Counted from the stretch's first letter, positions 8,027-16,664 are shown. The stretch is 64,000 nt of DNA from an uncultured beta proteobacterium (GCA_903838565.1 CAILZB010000058.1:1-64000), one strand, 5' to 3'. Translations and numbers: made by a program. The notes: generated by a model from the sequence alone, not told the origin.

Positions 8027-8734
8027 TTGTCCAATAACCCGATACCCAGCCAACCTCCGTCCGCGCCAGAGTCAGCCGCTGCGCTGGAACTGATGGTGCA
8101 CTCCCTGCCCACGGCGCAGCAGGCGGCAGCAGCGCCCGAGCGCATCCACGGCCGCTGGAAGATGCTGGCCATCATGCTTGTGTGTTCGCTGCCGGTGATT
8201 GCCGCCTACTTTGCCTACTACGTGGTGCGCCCGCAGGGGCGTGCCGGCTTTGGCGAGCTGATCGCCCCCGTGCGTGCCGTGCCCAACCAGGTTGGCCTCA
8301 CGTTGGATGGCGCATCCAAACCGCTGTCGGGGCTCAAGGGGCACTGGTTGCTGGTGGTGGTGGCGGGTGGTGCCTGTCCCGACGAATGCCAGCGACGCTT
8401 GCTGCTCACGCGCCAGCTGCGCGCCACGCTGGGCCACGACAAGGAGCGCGTGGACTGGGTCTGGCTGATCAGTGACCAGGCGCGAGTGGACCAAGCGCTG
8501 CTGCAGGGCATGCAGGACGCGGTGGTGCTGCGCGTGGATCCGGCGACGCTGGACCAGTGGCTGGCGGCGCCGAGCGGCCACACGTTGGCACAATACCTGT
8601 TCGTGGTGGATCCGCTGGGCAATGCCATGCTGCGTTTCCCTGCGCAGTTCAACGCCGCCGGCGCCTCCAAGGTGCGGCGCGACCTGGATCCCTTGCTGCG
8701 CGCTTCGGCCTCCTGGGGTCAGCAGAACCCATGA
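8027..8734 (+). CDS. Membrane-anchored Sco-like thioredoxin-fold protein (function unknown)
   Basis: A 235-residue protein: polar N-terminus, one membrane helix at about 45-67, then a periplasmic domain. The domain reads like a diverged Sco/thioredoxin fold: a strand WLLVVVAGGACPDECQRR with C117 and C121 (Sco has CxxxC), then a VDWVWLISD strand and YLFVVDPLGNAMLRF. The Asp-His-Ser copper-ligand histidine of Sco is not evident. Its place between surf1 and ctaA is common in this group. A copper or thiol role is inferred. The proposed start is TTG at 8027; the first in-frame ATG (residue 23) is the alternative. It overlaps ctaA by four bases (ATGA). Confidence 0.75.
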   Translation: MSNNPIPSQPPSAPESAAALELMVHSLPTAQQAAAAPERIHGRWKMLAIMLVCSLPVIAAYFAYYVVRPQGRAGFGELIAPVRAVPNQVGLTLDGASKPLSGLKGHWLLVVVAGGACPDECQRRLLLTRQLRATLGHDKERVDWVWLISDQARVDQALLQGMQDAVVLRVDPATLDQWLAAPSGHTLAQYLFVVDPLGNAMLRFPAQFNAAGASKVRRDLDPLLRASASWGQQNP

Positions 8735-9855
8735 TGCCGGCCCAAGCCCTCTACGACCTGTCTCCGCTGCTGCGCGTGCTGCTTCTGGGAGCGGCGCTGG
8801 CGCTGTTGCCGCTGCTCTGGGTGTTCAAGCGAAACCGCTCTTCGACCCGGCGCCTGCAGGCGCTGACGGTGTTGACGCTGTTCCTGAGCTTTGACCTGGT
8901 GATGTTTGGCGCCTTCACCCGTTTGACCGACTCGGGGCTGGGGTGCCCGGACTGGCCCGGCTGCTATGGCCAGTCGTCGCCGCTGGAAGCCAGCACGCAG
9001 ATTTCGGCCGCGCAATCAGTCATGCCCAGCGGGCCGGTGACGCACGGCAAGGCCTGGATCGAAATGCTGCACCGCTACCTCGCCACGGCTGTGGGCGGTC
9101 TCATCATCGTGTTGACAGCGTGGCAATGGCGTCGTCGCAAACAGCTTGCGCAGGTACAGTTCCTGAGTCCATGGTGGGCTACGGCGACGCTGGTCTGGGT
9201 CTGCGTCCAGGGCGCGTTCGGTGCGCTGACGGTGACGATGAAACTCTTTCCCGCGATCGTGAGTTTGCACCTGTTGGGCGGCCTGGTCCTGCTGGGCTTG
9301 CTGGCGCTGCAGGCGACGCGCCTGTCGCAGGCGCAGGCAGACGCTGGGCCAGCGCTGACGGGCGGTCTGCGTCGTTTCACCTGGGCCGTTCTGGCGCTGA
9401 TGGCCTTTCAGGCGGCGTTGGGCGCGTGGGTCAGCACCAACTACGCGGTGCTGGCCTGTGCCGAATTTCCTCAATGCCAGGACGCATGGTGGCCGCTGAT
9501 GGACTTTGGCGCCGGCTTTCACCTGTGGCGCGAGCTGGGCATGACGGTGGACGGCAAATTCCTGGGCTTTGAAGCCCTGACCGCGATCCACATGGCGCAC
9601 CGCGTCTTCGCCCTGGTCGTGTTCGCCGCGCTGGCTGCCTTGTGCTGGCGGCTGTGGCGCTGTGCTGCGCTGCGTGAGCCGTCGCGCTGGCTGCTGGGGC
9701 TGACGCTGGCGCAGTTCGCCACCGGCTTGAGCAACGTGGTGCTGGGCTGGCCGCTGGCGGCGGCGGTGCTACACACCGGGGGCGCGGCCGCCTTGGTGGT
9801 GGTGCTGGTCTGGTCCCTTTGCGCCAGTCGCTCGTCGCACGAGGTGCAGGCATGA
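8731..9855 (+). CDS. ctaA: Heme A synthase (COX15/CtaA family)
   Basis: Integral membrane enzyme (374 residues, about eight helices) that oxidises the C8 methyl of heme O to a formyl group to make heme A for the aa3 oxidase. Family landmarks are [22 protein letters not shown] near the N-terminus and heme-ligand histidines in [23 protein letters not shown] and VLHTGGA. Two Cys ([10 protein letters not shown]) sit in the second half. I took the ATG at 8731, which overlaps the previous stop as ATGA. The stop overlaps the ctaB start in the same way. Confidence 0.95.
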   Translation: MMPAQALYDLSPLLRVLLLGAALALLPLLWVFKRNRSSTRRLQALTVLTLFLSFDLVMFGAFTRLTDSGLGCPDWPGCYGQSSPLEASTQISAAQSVMPSGPVTHGKAWIEMLHRYLATAVGGLIIVLTAWQWRRRKQLAQVQFLSPWWATATLVWVCVQGAFGALTVTMKLFPAIVSLHLLGGLVLLGLLALQATRLSQAQADAGPALTGGLRRFTWAVLALMAFQAALGAWVSTNYAVLACAEFPQCQDAWWPLMDFGAGFHLWRELGMTVDGKFLGFEALTAIHMAHRVFALVVFAALAALCWRLWRCAALREPSRWLLGLTLAQFATGLSNVVLGWPLAAAVLHTGGAAALVVVLVWSLCASRSSHEVQA

Positions 9856-10733
9856 GGCACGGCATCACGATCTTCAAACAGTACTACGCGCTGGCCAAAC
9901 CGCGTGTGATCCAGCTGATTGTTTTTTGCGCGCTGATCGGCATGGTGCTGGCCGTGCCTGGCGTTCCGAGCTGGGCCCAGGCGCGGCTGGCGGCGCTGGC
10001 GTGTCTGGGCATCTGGCTCGTGGCCGGCGCGGCCGCAGCCTTCAATTGCCTGGTGGAAAAAGGCATCGACGCGAAGATGCGCCGCACCGCCTGGCGCCCC
10101 ACGGCCAAGGGCGAGCTCAGCGACTGGCAGGCGCTGAGCTTTTCGATGCTGCTGTGTGCGGCCGGCTCGGCCCTGCTTTACTTCTGCGTGAATCCGCTCA
10201 CCATGTGGCTCACCTTCGCCACCTTCGTCGGCTATGCCGTGGTCTACACCGTGATCCTCAAGCCGCTGACGCCCCAGAACATCGTGATCGGCGGCGCTTC
10301 GGGCGCGATGCCGCCGGTGCTGGGCTGGGCTGCGATGACGGGCAGCGTCGGCCCCGAAGCGATGATCCTGTTCCTCATCATTTTCCTGTGGACGCCGCCG
10401 CACTTCTGGGCGCTGGCGCTGTACCGCGTGGAGGACTACCGCAAGTCGGGCCTGCCGATGCTGCCGGTGACGCATGGCAATGAATTCACGCGGCTGCAAG
10501 TCTTCCTGTACACGCTGCTGCTGTTTGCCGCCTGCCTGATGCCCTTTGTTTACGGCATGAGTTCGTGGCTCTACCTGCTGGCCGCAGCCGTGCTGAGCCT
10601 GGGCTTTTGTGCCCACGGCTATTGGCTGTGGCAGGAGTATTCGGACGCCCTGGCGCGGCGCACATTCCGGTTTTCATTGATCCACCTGAGTGCGCTCTTT
10701 GCCGCGCTGCTACTGGACCACTATCTGCTTTGA
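9852..10733 (+). CDS. ctaB: Protoheme IX farnesyltransferase (heme O synthase)
   Basis: UbiA-type prenyltransferase (293 residues, about nine helices) that adds farnesyl diphosphate to heme B to make heme O, the substrate of the upstream ctaA product. Visible landmarks are [12 protein letters not shown] at the N-terminus, the [22 protein letters not shown] region corresponding to the first Asp-rich motif, and [28 protein letters not shown]. The start [12 protein letters not shown] overlaps the ctaA stop (ATGA). sco follows after seven bases. Confidence 0.97.
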   Translation: MRHGITIFKQYYALAKPRVIQLIVFCALIGMVLAVPGVPSWAQARLAALACLGIWLVAGAAAAFNCLVEKGIDAKMRRTAWRPTAKGELSDWQALSFSMLLCAAGSALLYFCVNPLTMWLTFATFVGYAVVYTVILKPLTPQNIVIGGASGAMPPVLGWAAMTGSVGPEAMILFLIIFLWTPPHFWALALYRVEDYRKSGLPMLPVTHGNEFTRLQVFLYTLLLFAACLMPFVYGMSSWLYLLAAAVLSLGFCAHGYWLWQEYSDALARRTFRFSLIHLSALFAALLLDHYLL

Positions 10734-10740
10734 GGACACC

Positions 10741-11352
10741 ATGAAATCACTGATCGCCCTGGCGCCGTTCGCGCGCCGAACCTGCCTGGCGCTGGCGGCC
10801 GGCGTGCTGCTGGCCGTGGCGGGCTGCGCCGAGGACAAGCCCAAATTCAACGCCATCGACATCACCGGCGCCGAGTACGCGCGCGACTTCCAGCTCACGG
10901 ACCACAACGGCCAGCCGCGCAGCCTGAAGGATTTCAAGGGCAAGGTCGTGGTGCTGTTCTTTGGCTATACCCAGTGCCCCGACGTGTGCCCCACGTCCAT
11001 GGCCGAACTGGCCGAAGTGAAGAAACTGCTCGGGTCCCAGGGCGAGCGCCTGCAGGGCCTGTTCGTCACGCTGGATCCGGAGCGCGACAAGCCCGAGATG
11101 CTCAAGGCCTACATGACGAACTTCGACCCGGGTTTTCTGGCCCTGTACACATCGGTGGACAAGCTGCCCGAGGTGGCGAAGGAGTTCAAGATCTACTACA
11201 AGAAGGTCGACGGCCCCACGCCCACCAGCTACACGCTGGACCACTCCGCCGGCAGCTACGTCTTTGATCCCGAGGGGCACGTGCGGCTGTATGTGCGCTA
11301 TGGCAGCGGCGCCCCCGCCCTCGCGGCGGACATCAAGCAGTTGTTGAAGTAG
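10741..11352 (+). CDS. SCO1/SenC family copper chaperone lipoprotein
   Basis: The 203-residue protein begins with a lipoprotein signal ending in LAVAGC29. The thioredoxin-like domain has the copper site C79-P-D-V-C83 and His168 in TLDHSAG, plus the LDPERDKPEMLKAY segment typical of SCO proteins. SCO proteins deliver copper to the CuA centre of subunit II or reduce its cysteines. It is the last gene of the oxidase block, with GAGGA before the ATG. Confidence 0.95.
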   Translation: MKSLIALAPFARRTCLALAAGVLLAVAGCAEDKPKFNAIDITGAEYARDFQLTDHNGQPRSLKDFKGKVVVLFFGYTQCPDVCPTSMAELAEVKKLLGSQGERLQGLFVTLDPERDKPEMLKAYMTNFDPGFLALYTSVDKLPEVAKEFKIYYKKVDGPTPTSYTLDHSAGSYVFDPEGHVRLYVRYGSGAPALAADIKQLLK

Positions 11353-11354
11353 CG

Positions 11355-11375
11355 CGGGGCGTCCAAGCCGCCCCG
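11355..11375. terminator. Possible hairpin between convergent sco and rpoH
   Basis: CGGGGC (11355-11360) can pair with GCCCCG (11370-11375) in the 34-base gap between the convergent genes. The stem is short and no T-run follows, so this is a weak call. Confidence 0.25.
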
Positions 11376-11386
11376 GCGCGGCAAAC

Positions 11387-12328
11387 TCAGGCGTATTGCG
11401 CCAGCGTCTTCTTCATCTTCTTCATGGCCGCGACTTCGATCTGGCGGATGCGCTCGGCGCTCACGCCGTAGACGGCCGCCAGTTCGTGCAACGTCATGCC
11501 GCCCGAGCCGTTGTCGTTCACCTTGAGCCAGCGCTCCTGCACGATGGTGCGGCTGCGCTCGTCGAGTTGCTCCAGCGCCATGGCGATGCCGTCGCTGGCG
11601 AGGATGTCGCGCTGGTGCGACTCGATCACGGCCGTGGGTTCGTGCCTGGCGTCGGCCAGATAGGCGATCGGCCCATAGCCGTCCTCGCCGTCCTCGTTCG
11701 GCCCGGGGTCGAGCATCACGTCGCCGCCGGACAAGCGCGTCTCCATCTCGATCACGTCCTCGCGCTTGACCTTCAGGTCGCGCGCCATGGACTCGATCTC
11801 GGCTTCATTCAAGGTGTCGCGGTGCGTCGCCTCGTTGCCTGCAGCCGCCTCGGCCTTGAAGCCCTGCTTCATGGAGCGCAGATTGAAGAACAGCTTGCGC
11901 TGGGACTTGGTCGTCGCGACCTTGACCATGCGCCAGTTCTTCAGGATGTATTCGTGGATTTCGGCCTTGATCCAGTGCAGCGCGTAGCTCACCAGACGCA
12001 CGCCGTGGTCCGGGTCGAAGCGCCGCACGGCCTTCATCAGACCGACATTACCTTCCTGGATCAGGTCGCCGTGGGGCAGGCCGTAGCCGAGGTATTGCCG
12101 GGCCACGGACACGACCAGGCGCAGGTGGGACAGCACCAGCTTTCCGGCGGCCTCCACGTCGTTGTCGTTGCGCATCTTGCGGGCGAACTCCTGCTCCTGC
12201 TCCAGCGTCAGCATGGGCAGGCGATTCACGGCGGAAATATAGGCATCCAGATTGCCCAGCGGCGGCACCAGCGCCCAAGGGTTGGCCACGCTGAGTGCGG
12301 AAGTCGATGCGCCAGAGAGGGAAGTCAT
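11387..12328 (-). CDS. rpoH: RNA polymerase sigma-32 factor (heat shock)
   Basis: Alternative sigma factor of the heat-shock regulon (313 residues). Region 2 contains DLIQEGNVGLMKAVRRFDP and ALHWIKAEIHEYILKNWR. The RpoH box is visible as QRKLFFNLR (143-151). Region 4 ends in LHELAAVYGVSAERIRQIE. The ATG at 12328 (MTSLSG) is chosen because AAGGAG lies seven bases upstream; the frame is open to 12358. The CIRCE operator 40 bases upstream points to repression by HrcA, linking the two heat-shock systems. It is convergent with sco. Confidence 0.96.
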   Translation of the reverse strand: MTSLSGASTSALSVANPWALVPPLGNLDAYISAVNRLPMLTLEQEQEFARKMRNDNDVEAAGKLVLSHLRLVVSVARQYLGYGLPHGDLIQEGNVGLMKAVRRFDPDHGVRLVSYALHWIKAEIHEYILKNWRMVKVATTKSQRKLFFNLRSMKQGFKAEAAAGNEATHRDTLNEAEIESMARDLKVKREDVIEMETRLSGGDVMLDPGPNEDGEDGYGPIAYLADARHEPTAVIESHQRDILASDGIAMALEQLDERSRTIVQERWLKVNDNGSGGMTLHELAAVYGVSAERIRQIEVAAMKKMKKTLAQYA

Positions 12329-12367
12329 GCCAGAACTCCTTAGATCAGTTGAGGACAAGATGTGATG

Positions 12368-12394
12368 TTAGCACTCTATTTAATAGAGTGCTAA
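12368..12394. promoter_or_regulatory. CIRCE operator (HrcA-binding site) upstream of rpoH
   Basis: The sequence is TTAGCACTC (12368-12376), nine spacer bases, then GAGTGCTAA (12386-12394). This is an exact match to the consensus CIRCE inverted repeat bound by HrcA. The spacer is AT-only (TATTTAATA) and may overlap a -10 element. It lies 40 bases from the rpoH start, in the 215-base gap between rpoH and the divergent H-NS-like gene, so it could affect both. Confidence 0.92.
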
Positions 12395-12453
12395 CGACAT
12401 GTTGAAGCGGGCTGCTTGAGCGCCATGGGCAGCAGCTGGTTTCTCATGTCAGG

Positions 12454-12469
12454 ATTGATAATTATCAAT
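12454..12469. promoter_or_regulatory. AT-rich 16-bp perfect palindrome before the H-NS-like gene
   Basis: ATTGATAATTATCAAT is self-complementary, and TTTATC follows directly. It resembles the GATAAT-type units of Fur boxes but does not fit the full 19-bp consensus. It ends 74 bases before the ATG of the H-NS-like gene and lies in an unusually AT-rich stretch (about 12450-12545). Confidence 0.4.
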
Positions 12470-12543
12470 TTATCGACAATTAGCCGAAACCCAAAGTAAT
12501 TGGTAGAATCCCGCCTTCATAAACAACTTTTGAAAGTATTGCC

Positions 12544-13101
12544 ATGTTGAAATATCTTTCATCCAGCGAACAATCGCGGTTTTCCGATCTGCAGGGAAAA
12601 TTGGCCCAATTGATGATCAGCGCTGCCGAACAGCAGGAACTGTCGACACTGGTGAGCAAGGCGCAAAAGGCCGCAGCGGAACGCGGCAAGGCGATTGAAT
12701 CCGTGCGGCAATTGATCGCCGACAATGCCATCGATATTCAATCGGTGTTTTCGGCCGACGTCATTCAGCGCGCTGCAGCCGGGGCCTCCGGTCCGCGTAC
12801 CCGTGTCGCCAAGGTCAAAGGCCAGCCCAAGGTCGCCAAACCAAGCACGCGAAGTGAGCAAGTGCTTATTCAGGTGAAGCTGGATAAAAGCGCGGGCGCT
12901 CCCAGCCGTTACAAAAAGGGCCAAAAGCTGGGTAAAGTCGTGTCGCGCAATTTCAAGCAATTGGATTCCGGCGGCCATCTGGTGGAAAACCTGCTGAAAT
13001 ATGCGACGCCGCTGGGCAAGACCTATTTCTCCACGCCCGAAGGCAAGGCCGAGCTCGAAGCATTCGCACAATTTGTGCGCAAGACACCGGCTAATTCCTG
13101 A
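12544..13101 (+). CDS. H-NS-like DNA-binding protein candidate with an atypical C-terminus
   Basis: A 185-residue basic protein. The N-terminal 80 residues are predicted to be helical, and KAIESVRQLIADNAIDIQSV (about 50-69) resembles the linker of betaproteobacterial H-NS proteins. The C-terminal half is Lys-rich (SRYKKGQKLGKVVSRNFKQL) and lacks the usual YRDGNTWSGRGRRP-type AT-hook core. The gene uses more A/T codons than its neighbours. It stands alone between divergent rpoH and the convergent ABC transporter, behind an AT-rich leader. A nucleoid-associated or regulatory role is inference; no confident family assignment is possible by eye. Confidence 0.6.
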   Translation: MLKYLSSSEQSRFSDLQGKLAQLMISAAEQQELSTLVSKAQKAAAERGKAIESVRQLIADNAIDIQSVFSADVIQRAAAGASGPRTRVAKVKGQPKVAKPSTRSEQVLIQVKLDKSAGAPSRYKKGQKLGKVVSRNFKQLDSGGHLVENLLKYATPLGKTYFSTPEGKAELEAFAQFVRKTPANS

Positions 13102-13121
13102 GGTTTTTCCGCGCGGTCCAG

Positions 13122-13925
13122 CTATTGCGACATCAGGCGCCGCGCGCCATGGCTCAGCGCGTCCACCAGCGCCACCAGCGTGATCATCGCGATCAGCACC
13201 GAGCTGGTTTCGCCCATCTGGAATAACCCCATGTGGAAGGCCAGCATCTGGCCCAAGCCTCCCGCGCCGACCACGCCCAGCACGGCGGCGGCGCGGATAT
13301 TGTTCTCCCAGCGGTACAGCGTGTAGCTCAGCAGCTGCGGCAGCAGTTGCGGCAGCGTGGCGTAGAGGAACACCCGCAGTTCGTCCACGCCGCGCAGCCG
13401 CAGCGCAAAAGCGGGCTCCCCGCTGGAGTTTTCTATGGCCTCGGCGAACAGGCGCCCGAGCACGCCCGTGGTGTGCAGTGCCAGCGCCAGCGTGCCGGCG
13501 AAAGGCCCCAGGCCGGCGGCGATCAGCAGCAGCGCCGCCCACACCAGTTCCGGGATGCTGCGCAGGGCGTTCAGCGCCAGGCGCGTGAGCGCGCGCCAGC
13601 GCGCCGGGTCATACGCGTGGGTCTTGCTCGCGGGCAGCGCCAGCACCAGCCCCAGCAGCGCCGCGATGAGCGTTCCCAGCGCCGACATCGCCAGCGTCTC
13701 CAGCGCGGCGGGCAGCAGGCGGGCGAGAAATGCCGGCTCCAGATTGGGTGGAAAGAGTTCGCCCAGGAAGCGGGCCATCTTGCGCAGCGCGTCGGGCGCG
13801 AGGAACTTGGCCCACTGCAGATCCAGGGTCCAGAAGCTCAGGAACACCAGCAAACCCACGCCGGCGACAAACCAGCTCGCCTGGGTGCGGGCGCGCAACA
13901 GCGGCGATGGGGTCATGCGATTCAT
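13122..13925 (-). CDS. PhnE-type ABC transporter permease (second permease)
   Basis: The 267-residue membrane protein has about six helices and the binding-protein-dependent permease loop (LRGVDELRVFLYATLPQLLPQ, then RWENNIRAAAVLGVVGAGG). It belongs to the PhnE/PtxC type. Its ATG overlaps the stop of the upstream permease (ATGA), so the two would form a heterodimeric channel. It is the last gene of a four-gene minus-strand operon. Substrate assignment rests on the selD neighbour; see the substrate-binding protein entry. Confidence 0.88.
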   Translation of the reverse strand: MNRMTPSPLLRARTQASWFVAGVGLLVFLSFWTLDLQWAKFLAPDALRKMARFLGELFPPNLEPAFLARLLPAALETLAMSALGTLIAALLGLVLALPASKTHAYDPARWRALTRLALNALRSIPELVWAALLLIAAGLGPFAGTLALALHTTGVLGRLFAEAIENSSGEPAFALRLRGVDELRVFLYATLPQLLPQLLSYTLYRWENNIRAAAVLGVVGAGGLGQMLAFHMGLFQMGETSSVLIAMITLVALVDALSHGARRLMSQ

Positions 13926-14758
13926 CCCAGCGCGCGGCGCAGTCGGGCGCTCACGTCATCGGCGAACCACACCAGCGCCATGAACACCAACAGCATGGTC
14001 GAGACCTCGGAGCCGTTGAACATCTTCAGGGACGAGTCCATGGTCTGTCCCAGGCCGCCGGCACCGACGAAGCCGAGCACCGCCGAAGAGCGGATCGCGC
14101 ACTCCCAGCGGTACACGGTGTAGCTCGTGAGCTCGGCTGCGCTTTGCGGCAGCAGGCCGTAGCAGAAGGCCTGCAGGCGGCCGCTGCCGTTGCGCAGCAG
14201 GCTGGTGGTGACGTGGGCGTCCGAGCTCTCCAGAATCTCGGCGTAGACCTTGCCCAGCATGCCGCCATAGGTCAGCGCGATCGCAAGCACGCCGGCGGTC
14301 GGCCCCAGCCCCACGACGCGCACGAACACAAGCGCCCAGATCAGCTCGGGCACGCTGCGCAGCACGACCATGAGCCAGCGCAGACCCTGGCGCAGGCTGT
14401 TCGGCAGCGGCGCCATGCGCCCACCCAGGGCCGATATCGAAAGCACCCGCACGCTGGCCAGCGCCAGCGGAACTGCCAGCAGCAGCGCCAGCGTGATTCC
14501 GGCGGTCGCCATCGCCACCGTGCGCCAGGTCTCGCGCGCCACCACAGCCAAGAAGTCGGGCTCGACTTTGGGCGGCACAAAGGCGGCCAGAAAGTTGAGC
14601 GTGGGGCCCAGGCTCTCAGGTGCCCACAGAACCCAGGGCTTGAACTCGCTCGCCACCAGCATCGGCCACAGCAGCATCAAGGCGGCCACAGTCCAGAAGA
14701 CGCGGCCCCGCCACGCCGGGTCACGCCTTGCGGGAGCCAATGGGCTGGTTGCGCTCAT
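13922..14758 (-). CDS. PhnE-type ABC transporter permease (first permease)
   Basis: The 278-residue permease starts at the ATG at 14758 (MSATSPLAPARR). The frame is open further upstream, but that part overlaps the ATPase gene. It has six probable helices, a long periplasmic segment after the first, and the permease loop LRNGSGRLQAFCYGLLPQSA followed by RWECAIRSSAVLGFVGAGG. It is paralogous to the following permease. It lies 13 bases after the ATPase gene. Confidence 0.88.
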   Translation of the reverse strand: MSATSPLAPARRDPAWRGRVFWTVAALMLLWPMLVASEFKPWVLWAPESLGPTLNFLAAFVPPKVEPDFLAVVARETWRTVAMATAGITLALLLAVPLALASVRVLSISALGGRMAPLPNSLRQGLRWLMVVLRSVPELIWALVFVRVVGLGPTAGVLAIALTYGGMLGKVYAEILESSDAHVTTSLLRNGSGRLQAFCYGLLPQSAAELTSYTVYRWECAIRSSAVLGFVGAGGLGQTMDSSLKMFNGSEVSTMLLVFMALVWFADDVSARLRRALG

Positions 14759-14771
14759 GCGTGGCAGCACG

Positions 14772-15599
14772 TCAGCGGCACTGCATCGCCACCGCCTGTG
14801 GCGGCGACTCGAAGGCGGCAACCGCGACGGGCGCGGTGAGCTCGTCCAGGTGCTGCGCGTAGAGTGTGCGCAGGCGCTCGGGCGTGACCTCGATTGCGGG
14901 CAAATCGAAGGCGAGTTCGCCGTCGCGCAGGCCGATGATGCGGGGGAAATGCGCCAGCGCCATGTCCACATGGTGCAGCGTGGTCACCAGACTGGCGCCG
15001 CATTCGCGTGCCGCCAGCGTCAAGGCAGCGATGGCCTGATGCGCGCGCGTCGGATCCAGCGCCGACAGCGGTTCGTCCACCAAAATCAGCGAAGCTTGCG
15101 CCAGCAGCACGCGCGCCAGGCCAACGCGCTGGCGCTCGCCGCCCGAGAGTCGATCGACGCGCCCGAACAGCTTGTCCGCCAGGTCAAAGCGCTCCAGCGC
15201 GGCTTCGGCCTGGGCGATGCCAGTCGGGTAGACCAGACTGCGCAGGCTTTGCCAAAGGCCGATGTGCGGCAGTCGGGCGGCCAGCACCGCGGTGACGACG
15301 CGCTGGCGCGGCGGCAGCGGCGGCACCTGGGGCGCCAGGAACAGCGAGCCGCGCAGGTGATGCAGGCGAGCGCGCTTCAGCGTCCACGGGTCTTTGTCGT
15401 CCAGGCGCAGGTGGCCGCTGGACGGCGGCAGCGCGCAGGCCAGCAAATGCAGCAGGGTCGTTTTGCCAGCACCCGAGGGGCCGATCACCGCCACCTGTTC
15501 GCCCTGTGCAATGTGCAGGCTTAAGCCACGCAAAGCCGCAGGCGCAGCATCGCGCGCCGCCGGATGGCGCGCGCAACAGTCGTGCAGATCGATCTTCAT
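14772..15599 (-). CDS. PhnC-type ABC transporter ATP-binding protein
   Basis: The 275-residue ATPase has Walker A GPSGAGKTT (40-48), a Q-loop near 91 (APQVPPLPPRQRV), signature LSGGERQR (151-158), Walker B LILVDEP (171-177) and the switch His in TTLHHVD. The C-terminal 40 residues, after FDLPAIEV, extend beyond the core. It energises import by the two adjacent PhnE-like permeases. No C-P lyase genes are nearby, which argues against a plain phosphonate-use operon. Confidence 0.92.
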   Translation of the reverse strand: MKIDLHDCCARHPAARDAAPAALRGLSLHIAQGEQVAVIGPSGAGKTTLLHLLACALPPSSGHLRLDDKDPWTLKRARLHHLRGSLFLAPQVPPLPPRQRVVTAVLAARLPHIGLWQSLRSLVYPTGIAQAEAALERFDLADKLFGRVDRLSGGERQRVGLARVLLAQASLILVDEPLSALDPTRAHQAIAALTLAARECGASLVTTLHHVDMALAHFPRIIGLRDGELAFDLPAIEVTPERLRTLYAQHLDELTAPVAVAAFESPPQAVAMQCR

Positions 15600-15628
15600 G
15601 GGAACAGCAATGGCATCGCGCGAAGGTC

Positions 15629-15657
15629 TGAGCTGCTATTCTTTTCGCAGCAGCTCA
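15629..15657 (-). other. Intercistronic hairpin after the binding-protein gene
   Basis: TGAGCTGCT (15629-15637) pairs perfectly with AGCAGCTCA (15649-15657) around an 11-base loop, in the 82-base gap between the binding-protein and ATPase genes. No U-run follows. Such hairpins often stabilise the binding-protein message so that it is made in excess over the permease. Confidence 0.5.
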
Positions 15658-15681
15658 AGCCGTCGCCGAATCGTCGGGCAA

Positions 15682-16548
15682 CTACTTCAGCAAGCCCGCG
15701 CTGCGCGCTGCGGCCTCGATGCCCTTGTAGTTGTCCGCTTGCGTGGGAATGAAACGGGCGGTGCGCTGCAGGTCCAGAATTTCCTTGCCTTCGGGCGTGC
15801 TGCTGTTCAGGTCCAGGAAGGCCTTGACGAGCTTCTCGCGCAGGGCGGCCGGCATGTCCGCGTGCACGGTCCAGTTGTAGTCGTAGTAGGGCGGCGTGGT
15901 GTAGAAGACATGCACCTTGCTGGTGTCGACCTTCTTGTCGGCGACAAACTTCTCCCACACCGATATGTTGAGCGCGCCCGCATCCACTTTGCCTGCGGCC
16001 ACCGCGGCGATGGTTGCGTCGTGAGCGCCCGAATAGGCCACGCGCTTGAAGTCCTTGTCCGGATCGATCTTGGCCTGCAGCAGGTAGGCGCGCGGCATCA
16101 AATGGCCCGAGGTGCTGGACTGCGAGCCGAAACTTACGTTCTTGCCCTTGAGGTCGGCCAGGCTCTTGATGTCCGGCTGGGTGGTGATGAAGACTGACCT
16201 GAATTTCGCATCTTCCTCGCGCTGCACCAGCGGCACGGCCTTGCCGCCCGAGCGCACGTTCGCCTGCACGAAAGTGAAGCCGCCAAACCAGGCCATGTCC
16301 ACCTGCTTGTTCGCCAGCGCCTCCACCGACGCCGCGTAATCGGTCACGGGCGTGAACTCCACCTTCATGCCCAGTCGCGCTTCCAGGTACTTCACCAGCG
16401 GCGCGGCCTTGCGCGCCAGTTCGGTCGGTGACTCGTCAGGGATGGCGGTGATCTTGAACACCTGCTGTGCGTGGCTGGCAGCGCCGAACAACAGGCTGGC
16501 GCAGGCCAGCAGCAGGGCGAAGCGGCGACGGATGGAATGACGGAACAT
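15682..16548 (-). CDS. PhnD-type periplasmic binding protein, probable selenium-oxyanion transporter
   Basis: The 288-residue protein has a Sec signal peptide (RRRFALLLACASLLFGAASHAQ) and a PhnD fold (ITAIPDESPTELARKAAPLV, YAASVEALANKQVDMAWFGG, VSFGSQSSTSGHLMPRAYLL, VAYSGAHDATIAAVAAGKVD). The ATG at 16548 follows CAGGA. It leads the four-gene ABC operon and is divergent from selD with 116 bases between. Binding proteins of this type next to selD are described as putative selenate transporters (TIGRFAM-type annotation, from memory). The true ligand could still be phosphonate, phosphite or another oxyanion. Confidence 0.82.
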   Translation of the reverse strand: MFRHSIRRRFALLLACASLLFGAASHAQQVFKITAIPDESPTELARKAAPLVKYLEARLGMKVEFTPVTDYAASVEALANKQVDMAWFGGFTFVQANVRSGGKAVPLVQREEDAKFRSVFITTQPDIKSLADLKGKNVSFGSQSSTSGHLMPRAYLLQAKIDPDKDFKRVAYSGAHDATIAAVAAGKVDAGALNISVWEKFVADKKVDTSKVHVFYTTPPYYDYNWTVHADMPAALREKLVKAFLDLNSSTPEGKEILDLQRTARFIPTQADNYKGIEAAARSAGLLK

Positions 16549-16664
16549 GAAATATCCTGAAAGGTGATTTGTGTGAGGCGCAATTAGAACCGAATTGGCA
16601 GCGCGCCTGGTGGACCTGAGACAATCGACCCCGCCCCCGCACCGCACCATCGAAAGCGCCCAAC

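Noticed and set aside
7093-8037. 314-codon frame overlapping surf1 on the same strand
   Set aside because: It is out of frame with the clear SURF1 sequence and overlaps the DUF2909 gene antisense; composition is that of a shadow.
12454-12480. Definite Fur box
   Set aside because: The 16-bp palindrome shares GATAAT-type units but does not fit the 19-bp consensus; reported only as a palindrome.
13122-16548. Plain phosphonate-use operon
   Set aside because: No C-P lyase or phosphonatase genes are adjacent, and selD is divergent; kept only as an alternative.
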